Positions 9,081 to 15,752 of a DNA stretch of 39,533 nt are shown one piece after another (positions within the stretch are counted from its first letter, which is position 1; each line of letters starts with the position of its first letter). The translations under genes and the position numbers were made by a program. The notes below the pieces were generated by a model that saw only the letters and a program-made list of their open reading frames with translations, searched no databases and was not told the DNA's origin. The DNA comes from an uncultured Ectothiorhodospiraceae bacterium. GTDB lineage: Bacteria; Pseudomonadota; Gammaproteobacteria; UBA9214. The DNA is taken from contig CAMYMI010000022.1 in NCBI GenBank assembly GCA_947259415.1, positions 1-39,533 of the forward strand, read 5' to 3'.

Positions 9081-10436
9081 ATGGCACTCGGTCCTTCCAT
9101 CACTGATGCTGCCGCCGGCATCGGGCAGACTAAAGAGCTGCGCCAGCGGCTCTTTTTCGTCATTGGCGCCATAATCGTTTTCCGTATTGGCACCTTTATC
9201 CCCTTGCCCGGCATTGATCCGCAGGTACTGGCTGCCCTGGTCGAGCAGCAGCGCGGCACCATTCTGGAGATGTTCAATATGTTCTCCGGTGGTGCACTTG
9301 AGCGCCTGTCGATCTTTGCCCTCGGGATCATGCCGTACATTTCGGCATCCATCATCATGAACCTGCTGACCGTAACGGTGCCGTCGCTGGAGCAGCTGAA
9401 AAAGGAAGGCGGTGATGCCGGACGCCGCAAGATCACCCAGTACACCCGCTACGGAACCGTCGGCCTGGCGACCATGCAGGCATTTGGTATTTCATCGGCA
9501 TTGCAGGCCCAGCAGATCGGCGGGGGCGCACTGGTGATCAACCCGGGCGCCGGTTTCGTACTGACTGCAGTGGTCACGCTGGTCACCGGTACGGTATTCC
9601 TCATGTGGCTGGGTGAGCAAGTCACCGAGCGCGGTGTCGGCAACGGCATCTCGATTATCATCTTTTCCGGTATTGTGGCCGGTCTGCCATCGGCCATTGG
9701 CGGCACACTGGAACTGGCGCGCACCGGCGAAATGAACGCGCTGATGATCCTCGGGCTGTTTGCACTGGCGATCGCGGTAACCGGCTTCGTTGTGTTCATC
9801 GAGCGTGGCCAGCGCCGTATCACCGTGAACTACGCCAAGCGGCAGCAGGGTCGCAAGGTATATGCGGCGCAGAGTTCTCATCTGCCGTTGAAGCTGAACA
9901 TGGCCGGTGTTATCCCGCCGATCTTCGCTTCCAGCATCATATTGTTCCCGGCAACCATGGGTAGCTGGGTTGGCAGCACCGAGGGCATGGGCTGGCTGAA
10001 GGATATTTCCGCAACCCTGTCACCGGGCCAGCCGCTGTACGTGATTTTCTATGCCCTGGCGATTGTGTTCTTCTGTTTCTTCTACACGGCGCTGGTGTTC
10101 AATGCCCGGGAGACGGCGGACAACCTGAAGAAATCCGGCGCCTTCATCCCCGGCATACGTCCTGGTGACCAGACTGCCAGGTACATCGATGGCGTGATGA
10201 CCCGCCTGACAACGGCCGGTGCGGTCTATATCACACTGGTCTGCCTGTTGCCTGAGTTCCTTATTCTGTACTGGAATGTACCGTTCTACTTCGGCGGTAC
10301 CTCGTTGCTGATTATTGTAGTGGTGGTCATGGACTTCATGGCCCAGGTCCAGGCGCATCTGGTGTCCCACCAGTACAGCGGCCTGATGAAGAAGGCCAAT
10401 CTGCAAGGCCAGGGTGGTGCCGGCCTGCTGCGCTAG
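9081..10436 (+). CDS. secY: Preprotein translocase subunit SecY
   Basis: SecY is the channel-forming inner-membrane subunit of the SecYEG translocon. The 451-residue product (E. coli 443) shows about ten hydrophobic segments. Visible family features are [14 protein letters not shown] near residue 37-50, the plug-region [25 protein letters not shown] around residues 66-92, and [21 protein letters not shown] in the cytoplasmic loop before TM7. [14 protein letters not shown] lies near residue 359-372, in the cytoplasmic region that contacts SecA and ribosomes. The ATG directly abuts the rplO stop. As in most proteobacteria, secY sits near the end of spc, upstream of rpmJ. Confidence 0.97.
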   Translation: MALGPSITDAAAGIGQTKELRQRLFFVIGAIIVFRIGTFIPLPGIDPQVLAALVEQQRGTILEMFNMFSGGALERLSIFALGIMPYISASIIMNLLTVTVPSLEQLKKEGGDAGRRKITQYTRYGTVGLATMQAFGISSALQAQQIGGGALVINPGAGFVLTAVVTLVTGTVFLMWLGEQVTERGVGNGISIIIFSGIVAGLPSAIGGTLELARTGEMNALMILGLFALAIAVTGFVVFIERGQRRITVNYAKRQQGRKVYAAQSSHLPLKLNMAGVIPPIFASSIILFPATMGSWVGSTEGMGWLKDISATLSPGQPLYVIFYALAIVFFCFFYTALVFNARETADNLKKSGAFIPGIRPGDQTARYIDGVMTRLTTAGAVYITLVCLLPEFLILYWNVPFYFGGTSLLIIVVVVMDFMAQVQAHLVSHQYSGLMKKANLQGQGGAGLLR

Positions 10437-10472
10437 GCGGCCGGATGTTTAATCAATCGGGAAGGTGGTGAC

Positions 10473-10586
10473 ATGAAAGTGCGTGCTTCGGTCAAGCGAA
10501 TCTGTCGTAACTGCAAGGTCATACGGCGCAAGGGTGTGGTGCGGGTCATCTGCAAGGACGGCCGCCACAAGCAGCGTCAGGGCTGA
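10473..10586 (+). CDS. rpmJ: 50S ribosomal protein L36, zinc-ribbon form
   Basis: L36 is the smallest large-subunit protein. A 37-codon reading frame encodes [20 protein letters not shown] and ends in GRHKQRQG. Cys11, Cys14, Cys27 and His32 form the zinc-binding set of the standard form. The ATG is preceded by GGAAGGTGGTGAC, a good ribosome-binding site. It is the last gene of spc, after secY, and 183 bases separate it from rpsM. The match to the E. coli RpmJ pattern is near-complete. Confidence 0.96.
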   Translation: MKVRASVKRICRNCKVIRRKGVVRVICKDGRHKQRQG

Positions 10587-10637
10587 GCGCTCCGGGCAGT
10601 ATGCAAGGCTTTGAATATCAGGGATATATCAACGTCT

Positions 10638-10653
10638 GCCCGGAGGTCCGGGC
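10638..10653. repeat. GC-rich hairpin after rpmJ
   Basis: GCCCGG at 10638-10643 pairs with CCGGGC at 10648-10653 around a 4-base loop, 52 bases after the rpmJ stop. No U-tract follows, so it is at best a pause, attenuation or RNA-processing hairpin between the spc and alpha blocks and not a classical intrinsic terminator. Confidence 0.4.
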
Positions 10654-10689
10654 TGTGCCCCTGACAGTGGCGCAGGGCGTTGTTTGTAA

Positions 10690-10718
10690 TTGATTTTCTG
10701 ATGACCAGAAGCTATCCT
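10690..10718 (+). promoter_or_regulatory. Candidate sigma-70 promoter for the alpha operon
   Basis: TTGATT at 10690-10695 and TATCCT at 10713-10718 are separated by exactly 17 bases, each matching the sigma-70 consensus at 4 of 6 positions. Transcription would start near 10725, giving a leader of about 45 bases before rpsM. This is a pattern match only. The location fits, because several gammaproteobacteria have a separate start for the alpha block here. Confidence 0.4.
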
Positions 10719-10728
10719 TACGCACTTT

Positions 10729-10743
10729 TCGCGGCGCCCGCGA
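10729..10743 (+). promoter_or_regulatory. Leader hairpin before rpsM
   Basis: TCGCG (10729-10733) pairs with CGCGA (10739-10743) around the loop GCGCC, and a shifted pairing with the following CGACGCGA is possible. It ends 26 bases before the rpsM ATG. In E. coli the alpha-operon leader folds into a pseudoknot bound by S4 at this position. I see local structure but cannot demonstrate that pseudoknot. Confidence 0.3.
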
Positions 10744-10769
10744 CGCGAGCTATGCTGGAGACGATGTAA

Positions 10770-11126
10770 ATGGCACGAATTGCCGGAATTAACATTCCAA
10801 CACACAAACATGCAGAGGTTGCCCTGACGGCGATCTATGGCATCGGGCGGAACACTGCGCGCAAGATATGTGCGAACAGCGGTATCAAGCCGGACATGAA
10901 AATCAGGGACCTGAGTGAGTCCGAGATCGAATTGGTGCGCAATCAGGTTGCCAGTTATACCGTCGAGGGTGATCTGCGCCGTACGATTTCCATGAACATC
11001 AAGCGTTTGATGGATCTGGGTACCTACCGTGGTATCCGGCACCGCCGTGGGCTACCCCTGCGCGGACAACGCACGCGTACCAACGCACGTACCCGCAAGG
11101 GACCACGCAGGCCAATCCGCAAGTAA
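10770..11126 (+). CDS. rpsM: 30S ribosomal protein S13
   Basis: S13 forms the head side of the subunit bridges and touches the P-site tRNA. The 118-residue product (E. coli 118) begins [30 protein letters not shown], containing a helix-hairpin-helix-like segment. It ends in the basic tail [20 protein letters not shown]. The ATG follows GGAG (10757-10760) after a 9-base spacer. It is the first gene of the alpha block, and rpsK follows after 40 bases. Confidence 0.97.
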   Translation: MARIAGINIPTHKHAEVALTAIYGIGRNTARKICANSGIKPDMKIRDLSESEIELVRNQVASYTVEGDLRRTISMNIKRLMDLGTYRGIRHRRGLPLRGQRTRTNARTRKGPRRPIRK

Positions 11127-11166
11127 CGATTCAAGCACATTCAACAATTAACCAGGTAACAGAAGC

Positions 11167-11556
11167 ATGGCGAAGGCGGCTACACGTACACGCAAGAAGG
11201 TGAAGCGGGATGTCTCTGACGGGATTGCCCATATTCACGCTTCATTCAATAACACCATCATCACGATCACCGACCGTCAGGGTAATGCCCTGGCATGGAC
11301 AACAGCCGGCGGGTCGGGGTTTCGTGGTTCGCGCAAGAGTACGCCGTTTGCAGCGCAGGTTGCGGCCGAGCGCGCTGGCGGGATTGTCAAGGAATACGGG
11401 ATGAAGAACCTGGATGTCGAGGTCAAGGGACCGGGCCCGGGTCGCGAGTCTGCTGTGCGTGCCCTCTACAATGCAGGCTTCCAGATTACCAACATTACCG
11501 ACGTGACGCCTATTCCGCATAACGGCTGTCGTCCACCCAAAAAGCGTCGCGTCTAG
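11167..11556 (+). CDS. rpsK: 30S ribosomal protein S11
   Basis: S11 forms the platform of the small subunit next to the mRNA exit. The 129-residue product (E. coli 129) has [43 protein letters not shown] near residues 22-60. It ends in the signature [21 protein letters not shown]. The asparagine-glycine in the C-terminal PHNGC corresponds to the site that can form isoaspartate in E. coli S11. It sits in canonical order between rpsM and rpsD, preceded by an AGGTAACAGAAGC stretch. Confidence 0.97.
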   Translation: MAKAATRTRKKVKRDVSDGIAHIHASFNNTIITITDRQGNALAWTTAGGSGFRGSRKSTPFAAQVAAERAGGIVKEYGMKNLDVEVKGPGPGRESAVRALYNAGFQITNITDVTPIPHNGCRPPKKRRV

Positions 11557-11570
11557 CGCAGGAATATAAG

Positions 11571-12197
11571 ATGGCAAAGTACACAGGATCCAAATGTCGC
11601 CAGTGTCGTCGAGAAGGCGGCAAGCTTTTTCTCAAGGGCGAAAAATGTTTTACAGCCAAGTGCGCTATCGAGAACCGTCCGTTCCCGCCCGGCCAGCACG
11701 GCCAGCGGCGCCAGCGCCTGTCTGATTACGCCACCCAGCTGCGCGAGAAGCAGAAGCTGCGGCGTATCTATGGAGTGCTGGAAAGCCAGTTTCGGAACTA
11801 CTACCAGCAAGCGGCGCGTCTCAAGGGCTCAACCGGCGAAAATCTGCTGCAGCTGCTTGAAAGCCGACTCGACAACGTGGTCTACCGTATGGGGTTCTCT
11901 TCCTCGCGCAGTGAAAGTCGTCAGCTGGTCCGCCACAACGCGATCAGCGTGAATGGTAAACGGGTCAATATCCCTTCCTTTCAGGTGCAGCCGAGTGATG
12001 TTGTCACGATTAACGAAAAGGCGCGTTCCCAGCTGCGCATACAGTCTGCCCTTGACCTCGCCCAGCAGCGCGGCATCGCGGACTGGATCGATGTGGACAT
12101 CAAGAAAATGGAAGGCGTCTACAAGACGCGGCCGGAACGCGGTGAACTGCCGGCCGATATCAACGAACATCTGGTTGTCGAACTGTACTCGAAGTAA
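11571..12197 (+). CDS. rpsD: 30S ribosomal protein S4, zinc-binding (four-Cys) form
   Basis: S4 nucleates small-subunit assembly, lines the mRNA entry channel and in E. coli represses the alpha operon. The 208-residue product begins [20 protein letters not shown]. Cys9, Cys12, Cys26 and Cys31 reproduce the zinc-ribbon spacing of the Thermus-type S4, which enteric S4 lacks. The rest is gammaproteobacterial in character: [29 protein letters not shown], an S4 RNA-binding domain near residues 96-160 ([14 protein letters not shown]), and a C-terminal [13 protein letters not shown]. The gene is 14 bases after rpsK and 17 bases before rpoA. Confidence 0.97.
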   Translation: MAKYTGSKCRQCRREGGKLFLKGEKCFTAKCAIENRPFPPGQHGQRRQRLSDYATQLREKQKLRRIYGVLESQFRNYYQQAARLKGSTGENLLQLLESRLDNVVYRMGFSSSRSESRQLVRHNAISVNGKRVNIPSFQVQPSDVVTINEKARSQLRIQSALDLAQQRGIADWIDVDIKKMEGVYKTRPERGELPADINEHLVVELYSK

Positions 12198-12214
12198 GTA
12201 ACTGAGGATTATCC

Positions 12215-13234
12215 ATGCTTGGGAAAGTCAATGAATTCCTGAAACCGCGTATCGTCGATGTTCAGGTCGCCACCGACAAACATGCCAAGGTTACGCTGGA
12301 GCCGCTGGAGCGCGGTTTTGGTCATACCCTCGGTAATGCGCTGCGGCGCATACTGCTGTCCTCGATGCCGGGCGCGGCAATCACCGAGGTGCATATAGAT
12401 GGTGTCCTGCATGAGTATTCCACCATTGAAGGTGTGCAGGAGGATGTCATCGACATCCTGCTTAATCTCAAGAAGGTTGCACTGCGCATGTTCAACCGCG
12501 ACGAGGCAACCCTGACACTGAGCAAGAAGGGAGCGGGCCCGGTTACTGCCGGAGACATCAGCGTCGATCACGACATCGAGATCGTCAACCCGGAACATGT
12601 CATTGCCAACCTGACCAAGGCTGGCGAGCTTTCCATGACCCTCAAGATCGAGAAGGGTCGTGGCTATCAGCCGGCCACCGCACGCCTGAACGAGGAGGGC
12701 GAGGACATAAGCATCGGGAACCTGCGACTGGATGCGTCATTCAGTCCGGTCAACCGCGTTTCCTGTATTGTGGACCGTGCCCGTGTCGAGCAGCGTACCG
12801 ACCTTGACAAGCTGATTATCGATATCGAGACCAACGGCACCGTCGATCCGGAAGAGGCGATCCGGCATGCCGCAACCATTCTGCAGGACCAGCTTTCAGC
12901 GTTTGTCGATCTCCAGGCCCGAACCGAAGACAAGCCGGAGACCATGGAAACCGACATTGATCCAATTCTGCTGCGTCCGGTTGATGATCTTGAACTGACC
13001 GTACGTTCCGCGAACTGTCTCAAGGCAGAAAGTATCTATTTTATCGGTGACCTGATCCAGCGCACCGAGGTTGAACTCCTGAAGACACCGAATCTGGGCA
13101 AGAAGTCTCTGACCGAGATCAAGGACGTGCTTGCCACCAAGGGGCTTTCGCTGGGTATGCGCCTGGAAAACTGGCCGCCACCCGGATTGAAAGCAAATGA
13201 AGCAGGCAACTCAAACCAGTTAACAGGTAGTTAG
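12215..13234 (+). CDS. rpoA: DNA-directed RNA polymerase subunit alpha
   Basis: The alpha subunit dimerises to scaffold beta and beta' and contacts UP elements and activators through its C-terminal domain. The 339-residue product (E. coli 329) has the N-terminal assembly domain at about 1-235, with [25 protein letters not shown] near residue 29-53. A linker follows, then the C-terminal helix-hairpin-helix domain at about 250-325 with [19 protein letters not shown], whose arginine is the DNA-contacting residue in E. coli. The last ten residues form a short polar extension. It is flanked closely by rpsD and rplQ (4 bases). Confidence 0.97.
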   Translation: MLGKVNEFLKPRIVDVQVATDKHAKVTLEPLERGFGHTLGNALRRILLSSMPGAAITEVHIDGVLHEYSTIEGVQEDVIDILLNLKKVALRMFNRDEATLTLSKKGAGPVTAGDISVDHDIEIVNPEHVIANLTKAGELSMTLKIEKGRGYQPATARLNEEGEDISIGNLRLDASFSPVNRVSCIVDRARVEQRTDLDKLIIDIETNGTVDPEEAIRHAATILQDQLSAFVDLQARTEDKPETMETDIDPILLRPVDDLELTVRSANCLKAESIYFIGDLIQRTEVELLKTPNLGKKSLTEIKDVLATKGLSLGMRLENWPPPGLKANEAGNSNQLTGS

Positions 13235-13238
13235 AAAA

Positions 13239-13634
13239 ATGCGTCATCGCAAGTCAGGACGGCAATTAAACCGTAACAGCACACATCGCAAGGCCATGTT
13301 TCAGAACATGACCGTGTCACTGCTGCAGCATGAAGTGATAAAGACAACCCTGCCCAAGGCCAAGGAGCTGCGGCGAGTGGCCGAGCCGCTGATCACCATG
13401 GCCAGGAATGACACCGTGCACAAGCGCCGTATCGCCTTCAACCGCCTGCGTGACCGCGCTACGGTCACCAAGCTGTTCAACGAGTTGGGCCCGCGTTACA
13501 AGGACCGACCCGGCGGTTACCTGCGTATCCTGAAGACCGGTTTCCGTCCGGGGGACAATGCGCCCATGGCCTATGTCGAGTTGGTCGACCGCCCGCAGTC
13601 CGAGGCCGACGCGGTCGATGCCGGGCTCGACTGA
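13239..13634 (+). CDS. rplQ: 50S ribosomal protein L17
   Basis: L17 is a large-subunit protein near the tunnel exit. The 131-residue product (E. coli 127) begins [24 protein letters not shown] and has the signature [28 protein letters not shown] near residues 27-54. [27 protein letters not shown] lies near the C-terminus. It is the last gene of the alpha block and is followed by a strong intrinsic terminator 30 bases after the stop. Confidence 0.97.
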   Translation: MRHRKSGRQLNRNSTHRKAMFQNMTVSLLQHEVIKTTLPKAKELRRVAEPLITMARNDTVHKRRIAFNRLRDRATVTKLFNELGPRYKDRPGGYLRILKTGFRPGDNAPMAYVELVDRPQSEADAVDAGLD

Positions 13635-13663
13635 CAGCGCCAGGCGCACACGAAACAGCAATA

Positions 13664-13689
13664 AAAACCGGGCCTTGCCCGGTTTTTTT
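13664..13689 (+). terminator. Intrinsic terminator of the ribosomal cluster
   Basis: A perfect 10-base-pair stem (13664-13673 with 13677-13686, AAAACCGGGC/GCCCGGTTTT) with a 3-base loop ends in a run of seven T residues at 13683-13689. It lies 30 bases after rplQ and should separate the ribosomal transcript from the following accessory genes. Confidence 0.9.
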
Positions 13690-13735
13690 ATGGCCACGAG
13701 CGGGGCCGGCCGGCGGCAACGGCACCGGAATCGCC

Positions 13736-13744
13736 TGCTATACT
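13736..13744 (+). promoter_or_regulatory. Candidate extended -10 promoter
   Basis: TGCTATACT matches an extended -10 element (TG, one base, then TATACT with 5 of 6 consensus positions). No good -35 is visible. Transcription would start near 13751, and AGAGGGGG at 13766-13773 would be the ribosome-binding site of the START-fold gene at 13781. The position just after the terminator fits a new transcription unit. Confidence 0.45.
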
Positions 13745-13780
13745 TTTGCGGTAATCGGGCAGGGTAGAGGGGGACGGTGA

Positions 13781-14581
13781 ATGTTCTGTCCATCCACATG
13801 GACGCCGCTATCCGCAGGACTCACCGGGCAGCTGGCCACTGCCGGCACCTGCCTGCTGCTGTGCCTGCTGAACCCGTTGGCCCGTGCCGCTGACCTGGCC
13901 GAACTCCAGGTCAGTGAAAGCGAGGGGGTCTATCGGATCAATCTGATCATGCAGCTGCAGGCACCGGCGCAGCAGGTGCAACGGGTATTGACCGATTACC
14001 CGCGGATCTACCGGCTGAATCCTTCAATCACCGATAGCGAGATCCTGCCCTCGCCGGGGCCCGGGATGGTGCGGGTGAGGACCCGGATGCTCGATTGCAT
14101 CGCATTCATTTGCAAGGAAATCGACCGGGTCGAGGACGTGCGCGAGTCGGGCCCGGGCGGCCTGCTGGCCACGACCGTCCCGGCACTAAGCAGCTTCAAG
14201 TCCGGGAATGCCGAATGGCAGATCCTGGGCAACGGTGAGCACAGTCAGGTAATCTATCAGGCGAAGATGGAGCCGGACTTCTATATACCACCTCTTATCG
14301 GCCGTCACTTCGTCAAGAAGAAGCTCCGGCAGGCAACGCTGGCCAGCCTGGAGAGGATTGAATGCATCGCACGCATCCAGGCGGGCCTGGAGCAGAATCC
14401 CGCGCCGGATCGGTCCAGAGTGGTGGATGGGGCAACGGAAAACCATGCCGTGGGTGCGCTGCTCCTGGCGGGGAGAGACCCATCCGGGGTCGCTCCTGCA
14501 CCGGCTGCGGGCATCCCGGTCGATGGGGATACCGGTTGTGCCCGACCCTGCGTGCGTAACAATGCCTCATGCCGGCGATGA
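13781..14581 (+). CDS. Exported START/SRPBCC-fold protein
   Basis: Probable periplasmic protein of the SRPBCC (START, polyketide cyclase-like) fold, which binds hydrophobic ligands. The ligand is unknown. Residues 1-36 look like a Sec signal peptide (hydrophobic LATAGTCLLLCLLNPLARA, likely cleavage after Ala34-Arg35-Ala36). The fold spans about residues 43-200: YRINLIMQLQAPAQQVQRVL, then DYPRIYRLNPSI, a central LDCIAFICKEIDRVEDV with two cysteines, and a C-terminal helix FVKKKLRQATLASLERIE. The last 60 or so residues look unconserved and disordered. A strong ribosome-binding site precedes the ATG. The stop overlaps the start of a cytochrome lipoprotein gene, suggesting joint function. The substrate and any role are inference. 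Confidence 0.7.
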   Translation: MFCPSTWTPLSAGLTGQLATAGTCLLLCLLNPLARAADLAELQVSESEGVYRINLIMQLQAPAQQVQRVLTDYPRIYRLNPSITDSEILPSPGPGMVRVRTRMLDCIAFICKEIDRVEDVRESGPGGLLATTVPALSSFKSGNAEWQILGNGEHSQVIYQAKMEPDFYIPPLIGRHFVKKKLRQATLASLERIECIARIQAGLEQNPAPDRSRVVDGATENHAVGALLLAGRDPSGVAPAPAAGIPVDGDTGCARPCVRNNASCRR

Positions 14582-14955
14582 ATCACGCTTCCGCTATCCT
14601 CGCTGCGCCGCTTGCGATCCTGCTGGCAGCTTGCGCCAGCCAGACGTACATGAGTTTCCAGAGGGACGTTTATCCGATCCTGGAACACAACTGCCTGTAC
14701 TGCCATACGCCGCCCAAGGGCAGGGGCTACCTGCTGACCCGCCTCAATATGCAAAGCTACGAGACCCTCATGCAGGGCACGCTTTACGGTCCGGTGATCC
14801 GGCCGGGTGACAGTCGCCGTAGTGTATTCAATATGCTGGTGGAGGGTCGAGCGGATGCCTCCATGCACATGCCGCACGGGCGCGATGAGCCGCTGACCGG
14901 GCGCGAGATCGAGGTGCTGCGGCTCTGGGTAGAGCAAGGCGCCCATGACAACTGA
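14578..14955 (+). CDS. Monohaem c-type cytochrome lipoprotein
   Basis: Small exported lipoprotein with one haem c site, probably anchored to the outer membrane. The ATG at 14578 overlaps the upstream stop (ATGA) and gives 125 residues. An in-frame ATG at 14569 would add three. Residues 1-18 form a lipoprotein signal ending in the lipobox LAAC with Cys19. Ala20 and Ser21 follow, so there is no inner-membrane retention aspartate. The haem motif CLYCH is at 39-43, and Met98 in the MHMPHG segment could be the distal axial ligand. The pattern HNCLYCHTPP plus a C-terminal LRLWVEQGA resembles the short cytochrome domain found in many uncharacterised bacterial proteins. Redox partner unknown. Confidence 0.75.
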   Translation: MNHASAILAAPLAILLAACASQTYMSFQRDVYPILEHNCLYCHTPPKGRGYLLTRLNMQSYETLMQGTLYGPVIRPGDSRRSVFNMLVEGRADASMHMPHGRDEPLTGREIEVLRLWVEQGAHDN

Positions 14956-14982
14956 TAAAGCCCGTTTGGTAAAAGCCCGGTC

Positions 14983-15717
14983 ATGATCGTGCTGTTTACC
15001 GACTTCGGTCTGGAGGGGCCCTATATCGGTCAGGTAGAGGCCGTATTACAGCAGCTGGCACCCGGGGTGCCGGTTATCAGGCTGTTTTCCGACCTGCCGG
15101 CCTTTGACATCCAGGCAGCGTCGTATCTGCTGCCGGCCTACGTGGCCGATTTCCCCCCGGCTACAGTGTTTCTCTGTGTGGTTGATCCGGGTGTCGGCGG
15201 TGAGCGCCCGGGTGCGGTGCTCAAGGCGGACGGGTGCTGGTTTGTAGGCCCGGACGAGGGGCTGTTCGAACTGCTGGCCCGGCGTGCCTCCCAACTGGAA
15301 TGCTGGCGCTTGCCGCGCACACCCGGGGCCTCGAGCAGTTTTCACGGTCGCGATGTGTTTGCACCGGTCGCCGCGCGCCTGGCACGTGACGGGGTGCTCG
15401 ACGCCGAGGTCGTGGCGCCGGGGCGCTACCCTCAGACCGACTGGCCGGACGAGCTGTTCCAGGTGGTGTATATCGATCATTTCGGCAATGCCATCAGCGG
15501 AGTGCGCGCCACGGCCCTGGAGCCGGAGGCACTGCTCGAAATCAACGGCTATCCGCTGCGCGCAGCCCGCACCTTTTGCGATGTGCCCGAGGCGCAGGCG
15601 TTCTGGTACGCAAACTCCAGCGGGCTGGTCGAGATCGCCGTGAACCGGGGGCGGGCCAGCGAGGTGCTCGGGGCACGGACCGGCATGCCGATCGTGCTGC
15701 GACACCCGCCCGGCTGA
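14983..15717 (+). CDS. S-adenosylmethionine hydroxide adenosyltransferase (DUF62)
   Basis: Member of the SAM-dependent halogenase/hydroxide adenosyltransferase family, which splits S-adenosylmethionine into adenosine and methionine using water. The 244-residue product has FTDFG at 5-9 and Asp68-Pro-Gly-Val-Gly with Arg75. PDEGLFELL is at 90-98, and SSSFHGRDVFAPVAA contains His121. Asp68, Arg75 and His121 match the conserved triad of the hydrolase branch. A C-terminal NSSGLVEIAVNRGRAS is also typical. The hydrolase rather than fluorinase role is inferred from family branch and host. It lies 27 bases after the cytochrome gene and converges with uvrA. The ribosome-binding site is weak. Confidence 0.85.
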   Translation: MIVLFTDFGLEGPYIGQVEAVLQQLAPGVPVIRLFSDLPAFDIQAASYLLPAYVADFPPATVFLCVVDPGVGGERPGAVLKADGCWFVGPDEGLFELLARRASQLECWRLPRTPGASSSFHGRDVFAPVAARLARDGVLDAEVVAPGRYPQTDWPDELFQVVYIDHFGNAISGVRATALEPEALLEINGYPLRAARTFCDVPEAQAFWYANSSGLVEIAVNRGRASEVLGARTGMPIVLRHPPG

Positions 15718-15752
15718 GCACCGGCCACGGAGGTCTAACGCCGTGCCGGGCG
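15707..15752. repeat. Inverted repeat between convergent genes
   Basis: CGCCCGGC (15707-15714) and GCCGGGCG (15745-15752) are perfect inverted arms around a 30-base loop that itself holds CACGG (15726-15730) and CCGTG (15741-15745). It bridges the end of the SAM hydrolase gene and the end of uvrA and could be a shared transcription-end structure. There is no T-tract on either strand. Confidence 0.4.

Noticed and set aside
10638-10653. Intrinsic terminator at the end of spc
   Set aside because: The stem is good but no U-run follows, so it does not meet the pattern of a classical terminator.
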